DNA of 64,000 nt from Adiantum capillus-veneris. Its lineage: Eukaryota; Streptophyta; Polypodiopsida; Polypodiales; Pteridaceae. A program made the translations under genes and the position numbers. The DNA lies in contig CM043944.1 in NCBI GenBank assembly GCA_014529385.2, forward strand, positions 54,855,768-54,919,767, in the 5' to 3' direction. The notes under the pieces were generated by a model that did no database searches, was not told the DNA's origin, and saw only the letters and a program-made list of their open reading frames with translations. Of this stretch, positions 11,100 to 23,743 are shown piece by piece (position 1 is the stretch's first letter; the number at the start of each line of letters is the position of its first letter).

Positions 11100-12479
11100 G
11101 TGTCTCCATTTCCAAAAAGTCCTCCATTGACAGAGGATGGTGTTGTTGTTGTTCTTCTTCTCTTTGTGGAGAGCACTCCTCTGTAACAGGCACAATGTCT
11201 CCTGATTGCGAAGTGGATTGTTGAAGTCCAGCCCATTTTTCTATATCTTCATGAGACTTAACAAAGTCTAGCAGCATGGTCTCCATGCTTTTTGCCTCCT
11301 CCACACTATCAATTAAGCAGATGACTTCTTTTTTCTGTTGTATTCCTTCTTGTGCAACCAAGGAGCCATCACCAAAAACATCAACAAGCTTGCGGTCTTC
11401 AAAACAATATGTACGAATGTAGTGCTTGACCAAAGCTCTTTTTTTGGCCTCCAAATATTGCAAATCTGACATATCGTTATCTGCTACTTGAAGAAGAGAA
11501 CAATCAATTGGCATGGGATGTTCCTCTGATCTTCTTCTCAGGTCTTCAAATGCATTGCCTTGTCCCAAGAAGGCAATAACTGTTAGAATTGAATTGCTCC
11601 TTTGCAAGGAGCTGATGGAAAGTGATGCAATGCACCACAACAATGGTAGCTCAGATTATCTCCCATGGCGTGAAAGGCACATTGCAATTTTGTGAAGTTA
11701 GTGAAATCCACAAATGCAAGAAAGACAAATCCAGGATCTGTTGACCCTCCAGCAATAGCCAAGATCCCATCCAAAGCATTGTTAAATGTCTCCTCACTCC
11801 ACTTCAAATTGCCTCCAACGTTTTTTGTCATATCTAAAACACATAAGCCAATAGGCACTTTATTATTGAAGTGGCGCATCAAGTAGAGATTGCCTTCCAT
11901 TTGTAGGCTCACCACATAGATTGACCATGGCAAATCTCTAGGCTCAGTTTTCTCCTTTTGAAGGTGAATTGCCCATTGCATGTATTTTATTGCTCCATCT
12001 GGAAAAGCCATTTTCTTTGTTCCACGCGTCAAACTAGATCTGATCCATTCCTCGCATAGCATTAAAATTGTTTTATAAACAACATCATTGATGTTATACA
12101 TTTTGACCACCTCCTCCCAGTCTTTACATGGTGAAGACTCATTCAAATTGTTGAAGCCTTCAAGAAGTGCATCTTGAATCAATTTGTCTTGCTTCAACTG
12201 CTTGATTCGATCATACATGTCAGTTGCATCACCATCCTTTGCACTCTTTGACAGTAAAATCTTCTCATCTCTAATCTCTTCTTGAATAGTCTTTACCTCT
12301 GATTCCTCAAGGCCACAAAGGTATCTAAATACAGTTGTTGGGGGTTTCTTATTCTCCTCTTCTAGATTTTCAATGATTTCTATCCAGCAATCATAAACTA
12401 AATGAGAGTAGGTGACCATGTGTGCCTGTTTAGCAATCCAACTTGCTGCTGCACTCATTCTTGCCAATCGAAGAAAAGC
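11100..12479 (-). CDS. DNA methyltransferase-like domain (N6/N4 amino-MTase type), frameshifted
   Basis: Continues the ParB exon in phase 0. The first about 200 residues are helical and partly charged. A Rossmann-type segment follows: GLCVLDMTKNVGG aligns in pattern with the catalytic V-x-DPPYN-x-G motif of beta-class amino-methyltransferases, but PPY is replaced by MTK. Next come a helix and FVFLAFVDFTNFTKL, like the usual strand and KL element. After a 1-base frameshift the other frame gives ALVKHYIRTYC...KLVDVFGDGSLVAQEG, which fits the D-x-F-x-G-x-G SAM-binding motif I following motif IV, as in Pfam N6_N4_Mtase order. The shift lies at about 11,596-11,612, where reading resumes one base out of step. 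The exon ends at a GTATGT donor. Role (inference): DNA binding or DNA base modification. The degenerate catalytic motif suggests a pseudo-enzyme or changed chemistry. Confidence 0.65.
11596..11612. other. Perfect 7-bp inverted repeat at the MTase frameshift
   Basis: GCTCCTT and AAGGAGC flank a 3-base loop. The reading frame of the MTase-like domain switches here, which fits loss of one base by slippage at a hairpin. Confidence 0.7.
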
Positions 12480-12563
12480 CTAAAAAGAAATAGAGAAATA
12501 ATTAAACTATTGAGCAAGATTTGTTAATTAAACACTATCAAAAAGACAAAGAAAATAACTTAC
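12480..12563 (-). other. 84-bp GT-AG intron between ParB and MTase exons
   Basis: The minus strand reads GTAAGT at the 5' end and TTTCTTTTTAG at the 3' end. Joining in phase 0 gives RAGWD followed by AFLRLARMS with no stop, whereas reading through hits a stop within 12 codons. Confidence 0.85.
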
Positions 12564-13756
12564 ATCCCATCCGGCACGAGATGCATGTCCCTCTGCAATT
12601 CCACTTGCTGCCTTTGGTGGTCGTCCTGAGAAGATCCATTGACTCCGTAAATGTCTCAATATTTGGCTGTAAGGTTGCTTGACATACAATGCCTGAGCCT
12701 CCTCATTTGCAATGGCAGATATAGCAGTTGCAACAAATGGAGGAGCATTCACAACAATGCGAGCCTTTCTAAATTTATACACGCTAATCAGTCTTTCAAA
12801 GATCTCTTTGTTGTTTTGTTCATTGTGAAGCAAAACTTTTGCAGCATAGATTGAATGCTGCCCATCAAGAATCCAATAATGATAATCTTTAATTTTTTGC
12901 TCCTCTACCTCTTCTACTGCCAAAGGAGTCCCCTTCTTTGATTTTGCATTTCGAACAGGCATCAAATATGCACATGCTGCAGGCTTGGTCGTACTCCGTG
13001 AAAATCCAAATAACACACTTTCAGCGTGTTTTTTATCCATAATACGTGTATTATAGTGATCAGGAGCAAGCCAACAATTTTGAATAGGGATATCAAATTC
13101 CCTATATTGGAAAGGAAAATAATTTATGTACTTATTCATTCCACCTGTATCTTTTTCTTGTCCTTTCATGGCCTCAGCTTCTAAAACATCTGGATCCACA
13201 ATTCTCATCTTTGACATTGAACCCTCTGTTGATGAGGATGCCAAAGATGCCTTGTCTACATCCAAAATGGAAGTAGTTCGCTTAGCTTCTACTTTCTGCA
13301 CTTTTGCTTGCTTCTTTGTGGATGGTGATCGTGAAGCTTTCACCTTTTTTCGTTGTAGTGTGGCAATGATGGAGCTTTGAAGTTGATCTGCTGTGATATT
13401 TGGATTTGATTCTGCAAACTTCCATCCTCGAGAAAACATTGTCTCTTCTTTGTTTCTAGACATGCGCTCCAATGCATATGCTCCTGGAGATAGTTGAAAT
13501 TCTAGATTCATTGGAACTAGAATGTCAATGCATTCCACCTCTGGATGACTATCAACTACAGAGACAGATGCTTCCACAACTTGTCCAACATCTTCAAACA
13601 AGCTGTCATTCTCCTTTTTGGCAATAAATAGATGCACCTTATGAAATTGTGCACCCTCTATACCATGTATGTCCAAATACCATTTCCTAAGATCATTGCA
13701 AGTATAGTCAACTGAGACAGCAACCCTTGCAACCTGTTTTTTTGGAGCCATCTTTC
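12564..13756 (-). CDS. ParB/Srx-like domain protein, N-terminal part of the ParB-MTase-SET gene
   Basis: The exon follows a TTTTTTTTGTTTCAG acceptor, and the first ATG (13,751) opens 396 codons. Residues about 1-130 form an uncharacterised N-terminal domain. Residues about 130-200 are basic and Ser/Lys-rich, like a nuclear linker. From about 225 a ParB-like fold appears: the FDIPIQNCWLAPDHYNTR segment fits the first ParB strand and turn, and WILDGQHSIYAAKVL fits the ParB DG-x-HR-x-x-AA motif, with Ser in place of Arg. An ANEEAQALYVKQPYSQIL segment follows, as in ParB proteins after the core. In bacteria and phages ParB-like domains are often fused to DNA methylases. Here the same pairing occurs through a spliced plant-type exon junction. 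Possible activities known for this fold include CTP binding, nuclease or DNA-targeting functions; which applies is unknown. Confidence 0.7.
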
Positions 13757-16700
13757 CTGAAACAAAAAAAACCAAATGTTATTTTAACATATACTTTTTT
13801 GTAATGGATTAAGTTTGTGTGAATACAAGTTCCACCACTTGTTCAAGCTAGATCTAAGCAAGTATACATAGTGATCATTTAAGCTAGTAAACTAAGGGAA
13901 GGGAGAAGTAAGGTCCACCACTTGTCCAAGCTTAGCTCTAGACAACATGGAGAGATTGGAGGTCTACTAATTGTCTAATATAGGCTAACTATATTGAAAC
14001 ATAGAGAGAAGCAAAGGTCCACCACTTGTCCAATCTAGGGTCCATTGAAACATGGAGAGAAGGATGCTCCACCATTTGTCCAAAATAGGCTCCATTGAAA
14101 CATGAAGAGAAGCAAGATGCACCATGTCTTTGAGATGCTAGGCTCCATTGAAATACCTTAAACCCATGATATTTTGTATATGTGGGGTTTAAATTCAAGG
14201 TCCAACACTTGTCCAACCTATTATCCCTAGTAGCATGAGTGGTTTGGTCTCAAGATTCACCACTTTTCCACTCTATGTCATTATATTAAGAAGATCTGGG
14301 TGTTAAGGTCCACCACTTGTCCAACCTATAAGGCTATATCTTAAATGGTATTATTTACCACCACTTGGAATGCACATGATGGGTTTTACATAGGGGTATG
14401 GTTCCAAGGTCCACCACTTGTCCAAGCTAACTCTATTAAAACATAGAGAGAATCAAAGGTCCACCACTTGTCCAAGCTAGGCTCCATTGAAACATGGAGA
14501 GAAGGATGCTCCACCATTTGTCCAAGCCAGGTTTGATTGAAAATGTGAAGAGAAGCAAGTGCACCATGTCTCCAAAATGCTAGGCTCCATTGAAATATCT
14601 TAAACCCATGATATTTCGTACATGGGGGGTTTACATTCAAGGTCCACCACTTGTCCAACCTATTATCACTAGTAGCATGAGTGGTTTGATGTCAAGATTC
14701 ACCACTTTTCTACTCTATGTCATTATATTAAGAAGATCTGGGTGTTAAGGTCCACCACTTGTCCAACCTATAAGGCTATATCTTAAAGGGTATTCTTTCT
14801 CACCACTTGGAATGACCATGATAGGTTTTACCTGGGGGTTTGGTTCCAAGTTCCACCACTTGTCCAAGCTAACTCTATTGAAACATAGAGAGAAGCAAAG
14901 GTCCACCACTTGTCTAAGCTAGGGTCCATTGAAACATGGAGAGAAGGATGCTCCACCATTTGTCCAAGATAGGCTCCATTGAAACATGAAGAGAAGCAAG
15001 CTGCACCATGTCTCCAAGATGCTAAGATCCATTGAAATAACTTAAACCCATGATATTTTGTACATGGGGAGTTTACATTCAAGGTCCACCACTTGTCCAA
15101 CCTATTATCTCTAGTAGCATGAGTGGTTTGGTCTGAAGATTCACCACTTTTCCACTCTATGTCATTACGTTAAGAAGATCTGGGTGTTAAGGTCGACCAC
15201 TTGTCCAACCTATAAGGGTATATCTTAAAGGGTATTCTTTCTCACCACTTGAAATGTCCATGATATGTTTTACATGGGGGTTTGGCTCCAAGGTCCACCA
15301 CTTGTCCAAGCTAACTCTATTGAAACACAGAGAGAAACAAAGGTCCACCACTTGTCCAAGCTAGGCTCCATTGAAACATGGAGAGAAGGATCCTCTACCA
15401 TTTGTCGAAGCTAAGTCTATTGAAACATGGGGGTTTTACATTCAAGGTCCACCACTTGTCCAACCTATTAACACTAGTAGCATGAGTGGTTTGGTCTCAA
15501 GATTCATCACTTTTTCACTCTATGTCATTATATTAAGAATATTTGGGTGTTAAGGTCCACCACTTGTCCAACCTATAAGGCTATATCTTAAGGGTTATTC
15601 TTTCTCACCACTTGGAGTGACCAGCATAGGTTTTACATGGGGGTTTTGTTTCAAAGTCCACCACTTGTCCAAGCTAACTCTATTGAAACATAGAGAGAAT
15701 CAAAAGTCCACCACTTGTCCAAGCTAGGGTCCATTGAAACATGGAGAGAAGGATGCTCCACCATTTGTCCAAGATACGCTCCATTGAAACATGAAGAGAA
15801 GCAAGCTACACCATGTCTCCAAGATGCTAGGCTCCATTGAAATACCTCAAACCCATGATATTTTGTACATGGGGGGTTTACATTCAAGGTCCACCACTTG
15901 TCCAACCTATTATCTCTAGTAGCATGAGTGGTTTGGTCTCAAGATTCACCATTTTTCCACTCTATGTCATTCTATTAAGAATATATGGGTGCTAAGGTCC
16001 GCCACTTGTCCAACCTATAAGGCCATATCTTAAACTTTATTCTTTCTCACCACTTGGAGTTACCAAGATAGGTTTTACATGGGAGTTTGGTTCCAAGGCC
16101 CACCACTTGTCCAAGCTAACTCTATTGAAACATAGAGAGAAGCAAAGGTCCACCACTTGTCCAAGCTAGGCTCCATTGAAACATGGAGAGAAGGATGCTC
16201 CACCATTTGTCCAAGATAGGCTCCATTGAAACATGAAGGGAAGCAATCTGCACCATGTCTCCAAGATTCTAGGATCCATTGAAATACCTTAAACCCACGA
16301 TATTTTTTACATGTGGGGCTTAACGTCAAGATCAGTCAGTTTTCCAAGCTATTATCCCTAGTAGCATGAGTGGTTGGGTCTCAAGATTTACCACTTTTCC
16401 ACTCTATGTCATTATATTATGAAGATCTAGGTTTTAAGGTCGACCACTTGTCCAACCTATAAGGCTAGATCTTAAAGGGTATTATTTCTCACCACTTGGA
16501 ATGACCATGATATGTTTTACATGGGGGTTTGGTTTCAAGGTCCACCACTTGTCCAAGCTAACTCTATGGAAACATAGAGAGAAGCAAAGGTCCACCACTT
16601 GTCCAAGCTAGGCTCCACTGAGACATTTAGAGAAGGATGATCCCCCATTGGTGGAAGATAGGCTTCATTGAAACATGAAAAGAAGTAAGTTGCACCATGT

Positions 16701-19190
16701 CTCCAAGATTCTAGGATCCATTGAAATACCTTAAACCCACGATATTGTTTACATGTGGGGTTTAACGTCAAGGTCAGTCACTTTTCCAAGCTATTATCCC
16801 TAGTAGCATGAGTGGTTTGGTCTCAAGATTCACCACTTTTCCACTCAATGTCATTATATAAAGAAGATCTAGGTGTTGAGGTCGACCACTTTTCCAACCT
16901 ATAAGCGTATATCTTAAAGGGTATTCTTTCACACCACTTGAAATGTCCATGATATGTTTTACATAGGGGTTTGGTTCCAAGGTCCACCACTTATCCAAGC
17001 TAACTTTATTCTTCTCATAGAGAGAAGCAAAAGGTCCACCACTTATCCAAGCTAGGCTCCATTGAAACATGGAGAGAAGGATGCTCCACCATTTGTCGAA
17101 GCTAACTCTATTGAAACATGGAAGGTTTACATTCAAGGTCCACCAGTTGTCCAACCTATTAACGCTAGTAGCATGAGGGGTTTGGTCTCAAGATTCACCA
17201 CTTTTTTACTCTGTGTTATTATATTAAGAATATTTGGGTATTAAGGTCCACCACTTGTCCAACCTATAAGACTATATCTTAATGGTTATTCTTTCTGACC
17301 ACTTGGAGTGACCATGAAAGGTTTTACATGGGGGTTTGGTTCCAAGGTCCACCACTTGTCCAAGGTAACTCTATTGAAACATAGAGAGAAGCAAAGGTCC
17401 ACCACTTGTCTAAGCTAGGGTCTATTGAAACATGGAGAGAAGGATGCTCCACCATTTGTCCAAGATAGACTCCATTGAAACTTGAAGAGAAGCAAGCTGC
17501 ACCATATCTCCAAGATGCTAGCCTCCATCGAAATACCTTAAACCCACGTTATTTTGTACATGGGGAGTTTACATTCAAGATCAACAATTTGTCCAACCTA
17601 TTATCGCTAGTAGCATGAGTGGTTTGCTCTCAAGATTCACCACTTTTCCACTCTCTATCATTATATTAAGAATATTTGGGTGTTAAGGTCCACCACTTGT
17701 CCAACCTATAAGACTATATCTTAATGGTTATTCTTTCTCACCCCTTGAAAGACTATATCTTAATGGTTATCCCTAGCTATTATTGCTAGTAGCGTGAGTG
17801 GTTTGGTCTCAAGATTCACCACTTTTATTAAGAATATGCGGGTGTTACGGTCCACCACTTGTCCAACCTATAAGGCTACATCTTAAAGGTTATTCTTTCT
17901 TACTACTTGGAGTGACCATGAAAGGTTTTACATGAGGGTTTGGTTCCAAGGTCCACCACTTGTCCAAGCTAACTCTATTGAAACATAGAGAGAAGCAAAG
18001 GTCCACCCCTTGTCTAAGCTAGGGTCCATTGAAACATGGAGAGAAGGATGCTCCACCATTTGTCCAAGGTAGGCTCCATTGAAACATGAGGAGAATCAAG
18101 GTGCACCATGTCTCCAAGATGCTAGGCTCCATCGAAAAACATTAAACCCATGATATGTCGTAGATGAGGGGTTTACATTCAAGGTCCAACACTTGTCCAA
18201 GCTATTATTGGTAGTAGCCGGAGTGGTTTGGTCTCAAGATTCACCACTTTTACACTCTATGTCATTATATTAAGAATATGCGGGTGTTAAGGTCCACCAC
18301 TTGTCCAACCTATAAGGCTACATCTTAAAGGTTATTCTTTATTACTACTTGGAGTGACCATGATAGGTTTTACATGGGGGTTTGGTTCCAAGGTCCACCA
18401 CTTGTCCAAGCTAACTCTATTGAAACATAGAGAGAAACAAAGGTCCACCACTTGTCCAAGCTAGGGTCCATTGAAACATGGAGAGAAGGATGCTCCACCA
18501 TTTGTCCAAGATAGGTTCCATTGAAACATGACGAGAAGCAAGTTGCACCATGTCTCCAAGATGCTAGGCTCCATCGAAATACATTAAACCCACGATATTT
18601 CATAGATGAGGGGTTTACATTCAAGGTCCACCACTTGTCCAAGCTATTATTGCTAGTAGCCTGAGTGGTTTGGTCTCAAGATTCACCACTTTTTTTAAGA
18701 ATATGTGGGTGTTAAGGTCCACCACTTGTCCAACCTATAAGGCTACATCTTAAAGGTTATTCTTTCTTACTACTTAGAGTGACCATGATAGGTTTTACAT
18801 GGGGGTTTGGTTCCAAGGTCCACCACTTGTCCAAGCTAACTCTATTGAAACATAGAGAGAAGCAAAGGTCCACCCCTTGTCTAAGCTAGGGTCCATTGAA
18901 ACATGGAGAGAAGGATGCTCCACCATTTGTCCAAGGTAGGCTCCATTCAAACATGAGGAGAAGCAAGGTGCACCATGTCTCCAAGATGCTAAGCTCCATC
19001 GAAAAACATTAAACCCACGATATGTCGTAGATGAGGGGTTTACATTCAAGGTCCAACACTTGTCCAAACTATTATTGGTAGTAGCCTGAGTGGTTTGGTC
19101 TCAACATTCACCACTTTTCCACTCTATGTCATTATATTAAGAATATGCGCGTGTTAAGGTCCACCACTTGTCCAACCTCTAAGGCTACAT

Positions 19191-20420
19191 CTTAAAGGTC
19201 ATTCTTTCTCACCACTTGGAGTCACCATGATAGGTTTTACATGGGGGTTTGGTTCCAAGGTCCACCAGTTGTCCAAGCTAACTCTATTGAAACATAGAGA
19301 GAAACAAAGGTCCACCACTTGTCCAAGCTAGGGTCCATTGAAACATGGAGAGAAGGATGCTCCACCATTTTTCCAAGGTGGGCTCCATTGAAACATGACG
19401 AGAAGCAAGCTGCACCATGTCTCCAAGATGTTAGGCTCCATCGAAATACATTAAACCCACGATATTTCGTAGATGAGGGGTTTACATTCAAGGTCCACCA
19501 CTTGTCCAAGCTATTATTGGTTATAGCCTGAGTGGTTTGGTCTCAAGATTCACCACTTTTATTAAGAATATGTGGGTGTTAAGGTCCACCACTTGTCCAA
19601 CCTATAAGGCTACATCTTAAAGGTTATTCTTTCTTACTACTTGGAGTGATTATGATAGGTTTTACATCGGGGTTTGGTTCCAAGGTCCACCACTTGTCCA
19701 AGCTAACTCTAATGAAAGATAGAGAGAAGAAAAGGTCGACCCCTTGTTTAAGCTAGCGTCCATTGAAACATGGAGAGAAGGATGCTCCACCATTTGTCCA
19801 AGGTAGGCTCCATTGAAACATGAGGAGAAGCAAGGTGCACCATGTCCTCAAGATGCTAGGCTCCATTGAAAAACATTAAACCCACGATATGTCGTAGATG
19901 AGGGGTTTACATTCAAGGTCCACCACTTGTCCAAGCTATTATCACTAGTAGCATGAGTGGTTTTGTCTCAAGATTCACCATTTTTCCACTCTATGTCATT
20001 ATATTAAGAATATGCGCGTGTTAAGGTCCACCACTTGTCCAACCTATAAGGCTACATCTTAAAGGTTATTCTTTATTACCACTTGGAGTGACCATGATAG
20101 GTTTTACATGGGGCTTTGGTTCCAAGATCCACCACTTGTCCAAGCTAACTCTATTGAATCATAGAGAGAAGCAAAGGTCCACCAGTTGTCTAAGCTAGGG
20201 TCCATTGAAACATGGAGAGAAGGATGCTCCACCATTTGTCAAAGCTAACTCTATTGAAACATGGGGTTTTTGCGTTCAAGGTCCACCACTTGTCCAAGCT
20301 ATTAGTGCTAGTAGCATGAGTGGTTTTGTCTCAAGATTCACCACTTTTTCACTCTATGTCATTATATTAAGAATATTAGGGTGTTAAGGTCCACCACTTG
20401 TCCAACCTATAAGGCTATAT
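19191..20420. repeat. Higher-order repeat copy 1, about 1,230 bp
   Basis: A three-unit block (about 440+440+350 bp) that recurs almost unchanged 1,230 bp further on. Boundaries were judged from where identity falls off around TAAAGGTCATTCTTTCTCACC. Confidence 0.75.
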
Positions 20421-21650
20421 CTTAAAGGTCATTCTTTCTCACCACTTGGAGTCACCATGATAGGTTTTACATGGGGGTTTGGTTCCAAGGTCCACCACTT
20501 GTCCAAGCTAACTCTATTGAAACATAGAGAGAAACAAAGGTCCACCACTTGTCCAAGCTAGGGTCCATTGAAACATGGAGAGAAGGATGCTCCACCATTT
20601 GTCCAAGGTGGGCTCCATTGAAACATGACGAGAAGCAAGCTGCACCATGTCTCCAAGATGTTAGGCTCCATCGAAATACATTAAACCCAGGATATTTCGT
20701 AGATGAGGGGTTTACATTCAAGGTCCACCACTTGTCCAAGCTATTATTGGTTATAGCCTGAGTGGTTTGGTCTCAAGATTCACCACTTTTATTAAGAATA
20801 TGTGGGTGTTAAGGTCCACCACTTGTCCAACCTATAAGGCTACATCTTAAAGGTTATTCTTTCTTACTACTTGGAGTGATTATGATAGGTTTTACATGGG
20901 GGTTTGGTTCCAAGGTCCACCACTTGTCCAAGCTAACTCTAATGAAAGATAGAGAGAAGAAAAGGTCGACCCCTTGTTTAAGCTAGGGTCCATTGAAACA
21001 TGGAGAGAAGGATGCTCCACCATTTGTCCAAGGTAGGCTCCATTGAAACATGAGGAGAAGCAAGGTGCACCATGTCCTCAAGATGCTAGGCTCCATTGAA
21101 AAACATTAAACCCACGATATGTCATAGATGAGGGGTTTACATTCAAGATCCACCACTTGTCCAAGCTATTATCACTAGTAGCATGAGTGGTTTTGTCTCA
21201 AGATTCACCATTTTTCCACTCTATGTCATTATATTAAGAATATGCGCGTGTTAAGGTCCACCACTTGTCCAACCTATAAGGCTACATCTTAAAGGTTATT
21301 CTTTATTACCACCTGGAGTGACCATGATAGGTTTTACATGGGGCTTTGGTTCCAAGATCCACCACTTGTCCAAGCTAACTCTATTGAATCATAGAGAGAA
21401 GCAAAGGTCCACCACTTGTCTAAGCTAGGGTCCATTGAAACATGGAGAAAAGGATGCTCCACCATTTGTCAAAGCTAACTCTATTGAAACATGGGGTTTT
21501 TGCGTTCAAGGTCCACCACTTGTCCAAGCTATTAGTGCTAGTAGCATGAGTGGTTTTGTCTCAAGATTCACCACTTTTTCACTCTATGTCATTATATTAA
21601 GAATATTAGGGTGTTAAGGTCCACCACTTGTCCAACCTATAAGGCTATAT
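20421..21650. repeat. Higher-order repeat copy 2, about 1,230 bp
   Basis: Directly adjoins copy 1 in tandem. Only scattered single-base differences are visible by eye, for example ACCCACG versus ACCCAGG and CCACTTGG versus CCACCTGG. Confidence 0.75.
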
Positions 21651-22513
21651 CTTAAAGATTTTTCTTTCTCACCACTTGGAGTGACCATGATAGGTTTTAC
21701 ATGGCAGTTTGGTTCCAAGGTCCACCACTTGTCCAAGCTAACTCTATTGAATAATAGAGAGAAGCAAAGCTCCACCACTTGTCCAAGCTAGGGTCCATTG
21801 AAACATGGAGAGAAGGATTCTCCACCATTTGTCCAAGATAGGCTCCATTGAAACATGAAGAGAACCAAGATGCACGATGTCTCCAAGATGCTAGGCTCCA
21901 TCAAAATACCTTAAACCCACGATATTTCGTAGATGGGGGGTTTACTTTCAAGGTCCACCACTTGTCCAAGCTATTATCGCTAGTAGCATGGTTTGGTCTC
22001 AAGATTCACCACTTTTATTTACAATATGTGGGTGTTAAGGTCCACCACTTGTCCAACCTATAAGGCTACATCTTAAAGGTTATTCTTTCTTACTACTTGG
22101 AGTGACCATGATAGGTTTTACATGGGGGTTTGGTTCCAAGGTCCACCACTTGTCCAAGCTAACTCTATTGAAACATAGAGAGAAGCAAAGGTCCACCCCT
22201 TGTCTAAGCTAGGGTCCATTGAAACATGGAGAGAAGGATGCTCCACCATTTGTCCAAGGTAGGCTCCATTGAAACATGAGGAGAAGCAAGGTGCACCATG
22301 TCTCCAAGATGCTAGGCTCCATCGAAAAAGATTAAACCCACGATATGTCGTAGATGAGGGGTTTACATTCAAGGTCCAACACTTGTCCAAGCTATTAGTG
22401 CTAGTAGCATGAGTGGTTTTGTCTCAAGATTCACCACTTTTTCACTCTATGTCATTATATTAAGAATATTAGGGTGTTAAGGTCCACCACTTGTCCAACC
22501 TATAAGGCTATAT

Positions 22514-23743
22514 CTTAAAGGTCATTCTTTCTCACCACTTGGAGTGACCATGATAGGTTTTACATGGGGGTTTGGTTCCAAGGTCCGCCACTTGTCCAAG
22601 CTAACTCTATTGAAACATAGAGAGAAACAAAGGTCCACCACTTGTCCAAGCTAGGGTCCATTGAAACATGGAGAGAAGGATGCTCCACCATTTTTCCAAG
22701 GTGGGCTCCATTGAAACATGACGAGAAGCAAGCTGCACCATGTCTCCAAGATGTTAGGCTCCATCGAAATACATTAAACCCACGATATTTCGTAGATGAG
22801 GGGTTTACATTCAAGGTCCACCAGTTGTCCAAGCTATTATTGGTTATAGCCTGAGTGGTTTGGTCTCAAGATTCACCACTTTTATTAAGAATATGTGGGT
22901 GTTAAGGTCCACCACTTGTCCAACCTATAAGGCTACATCTTAAAGGTTATTCTTTCTTACTACTTGGAGTGATTATGATAGGTTTTACATGGGGGTTTGG
23001 TTCCAAGGTCCACCACTTGTCCAAGCTAACTCTAATGAAAGATAGAGAGAAGCAAAGGTCAACCCCTTGTCTAATCTAGGGTCCATTGAAACATGGAGAG
23101 AAGGATGCTCCACCATTTGTCCAAGGTAGGCTCCATTGAAACATGAGGAGAAGCAAGGTGCACCATGTCTCCAAGATGCTAGGCTCCATTGAAAAACATT
23201 AAACCCACGATATGTCGTAGATGAGGGGTTTACATTCAAGGTCCACCACTTGTCCAAGCTATTATCACTAGTAGCATGAGTGGTTTTGTCTCAAGATTCA
23301 CCATTTTTCCACTCTATGTCATTATATTAAGAATATGCGCGTGTTAAGGTCCACCACTTGTCCAACCTATAAGGCTACATCTTAAAGGTTATTCTTTATT
23401 ACCACTTGGAGTGACCATGATAGGTTTTACATGGGGGTTTGGTTCCAAGATCCACCACTTGTCCAAGCTAACTCTATTGAATCATAGAGAGAAGCAAAGG
23501 TCCACCACTTGTCTAAGCTAGGCTCCATTGAAACATGGTGAGAAGGATGCTCCACCATTTGTCGAAGCTAACTCTATTGAAACATAGGGGGTTTACGTTC
23601 AAGGTCCACCACTTGTCCAAGCTATTAGTGCTAGTAGCATGAGTGGTTTTGTCTCAAGATTCACCACTTTTTCGCTCTATGTCATTATATTAAGAATATT
23701 AGGGTGTTAAGGTCCACCACTTGTCCAACCTATAAGGCTATAT
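22514..23743. repeat. Higher-order repeat copy 3, about 1,230 bp
   Basis: Offset 2,093 bp from copy 2 and 3,323 bp from copy 1. The 3,323-bp offset also relates the unit at 18,795 to that at 22,118, so a longer block was duplicated as well. It is slightly more diverged than copies 1 and 2. Confidence 0.65.

Noticed and set aside
11596-11612. Programmed -1 ribosomal frameshift in the MTase-like exon
   Set aside because: No canonical slippery heptamer in the right phase. A one-base deletion at a hairpin is simpler.
14386-23257. Nine or so identical-length 90-residue open frames in the main array (for example at 14,386, 18,370, 19,237, 20,467)
   Set aside because: They start with TTG, not ATG, and the same 20-bp core is read in all three frames within each (LDKWWT, AWTSGGPW, GQMVEH-type). 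This is repeat structure, not a protein family.
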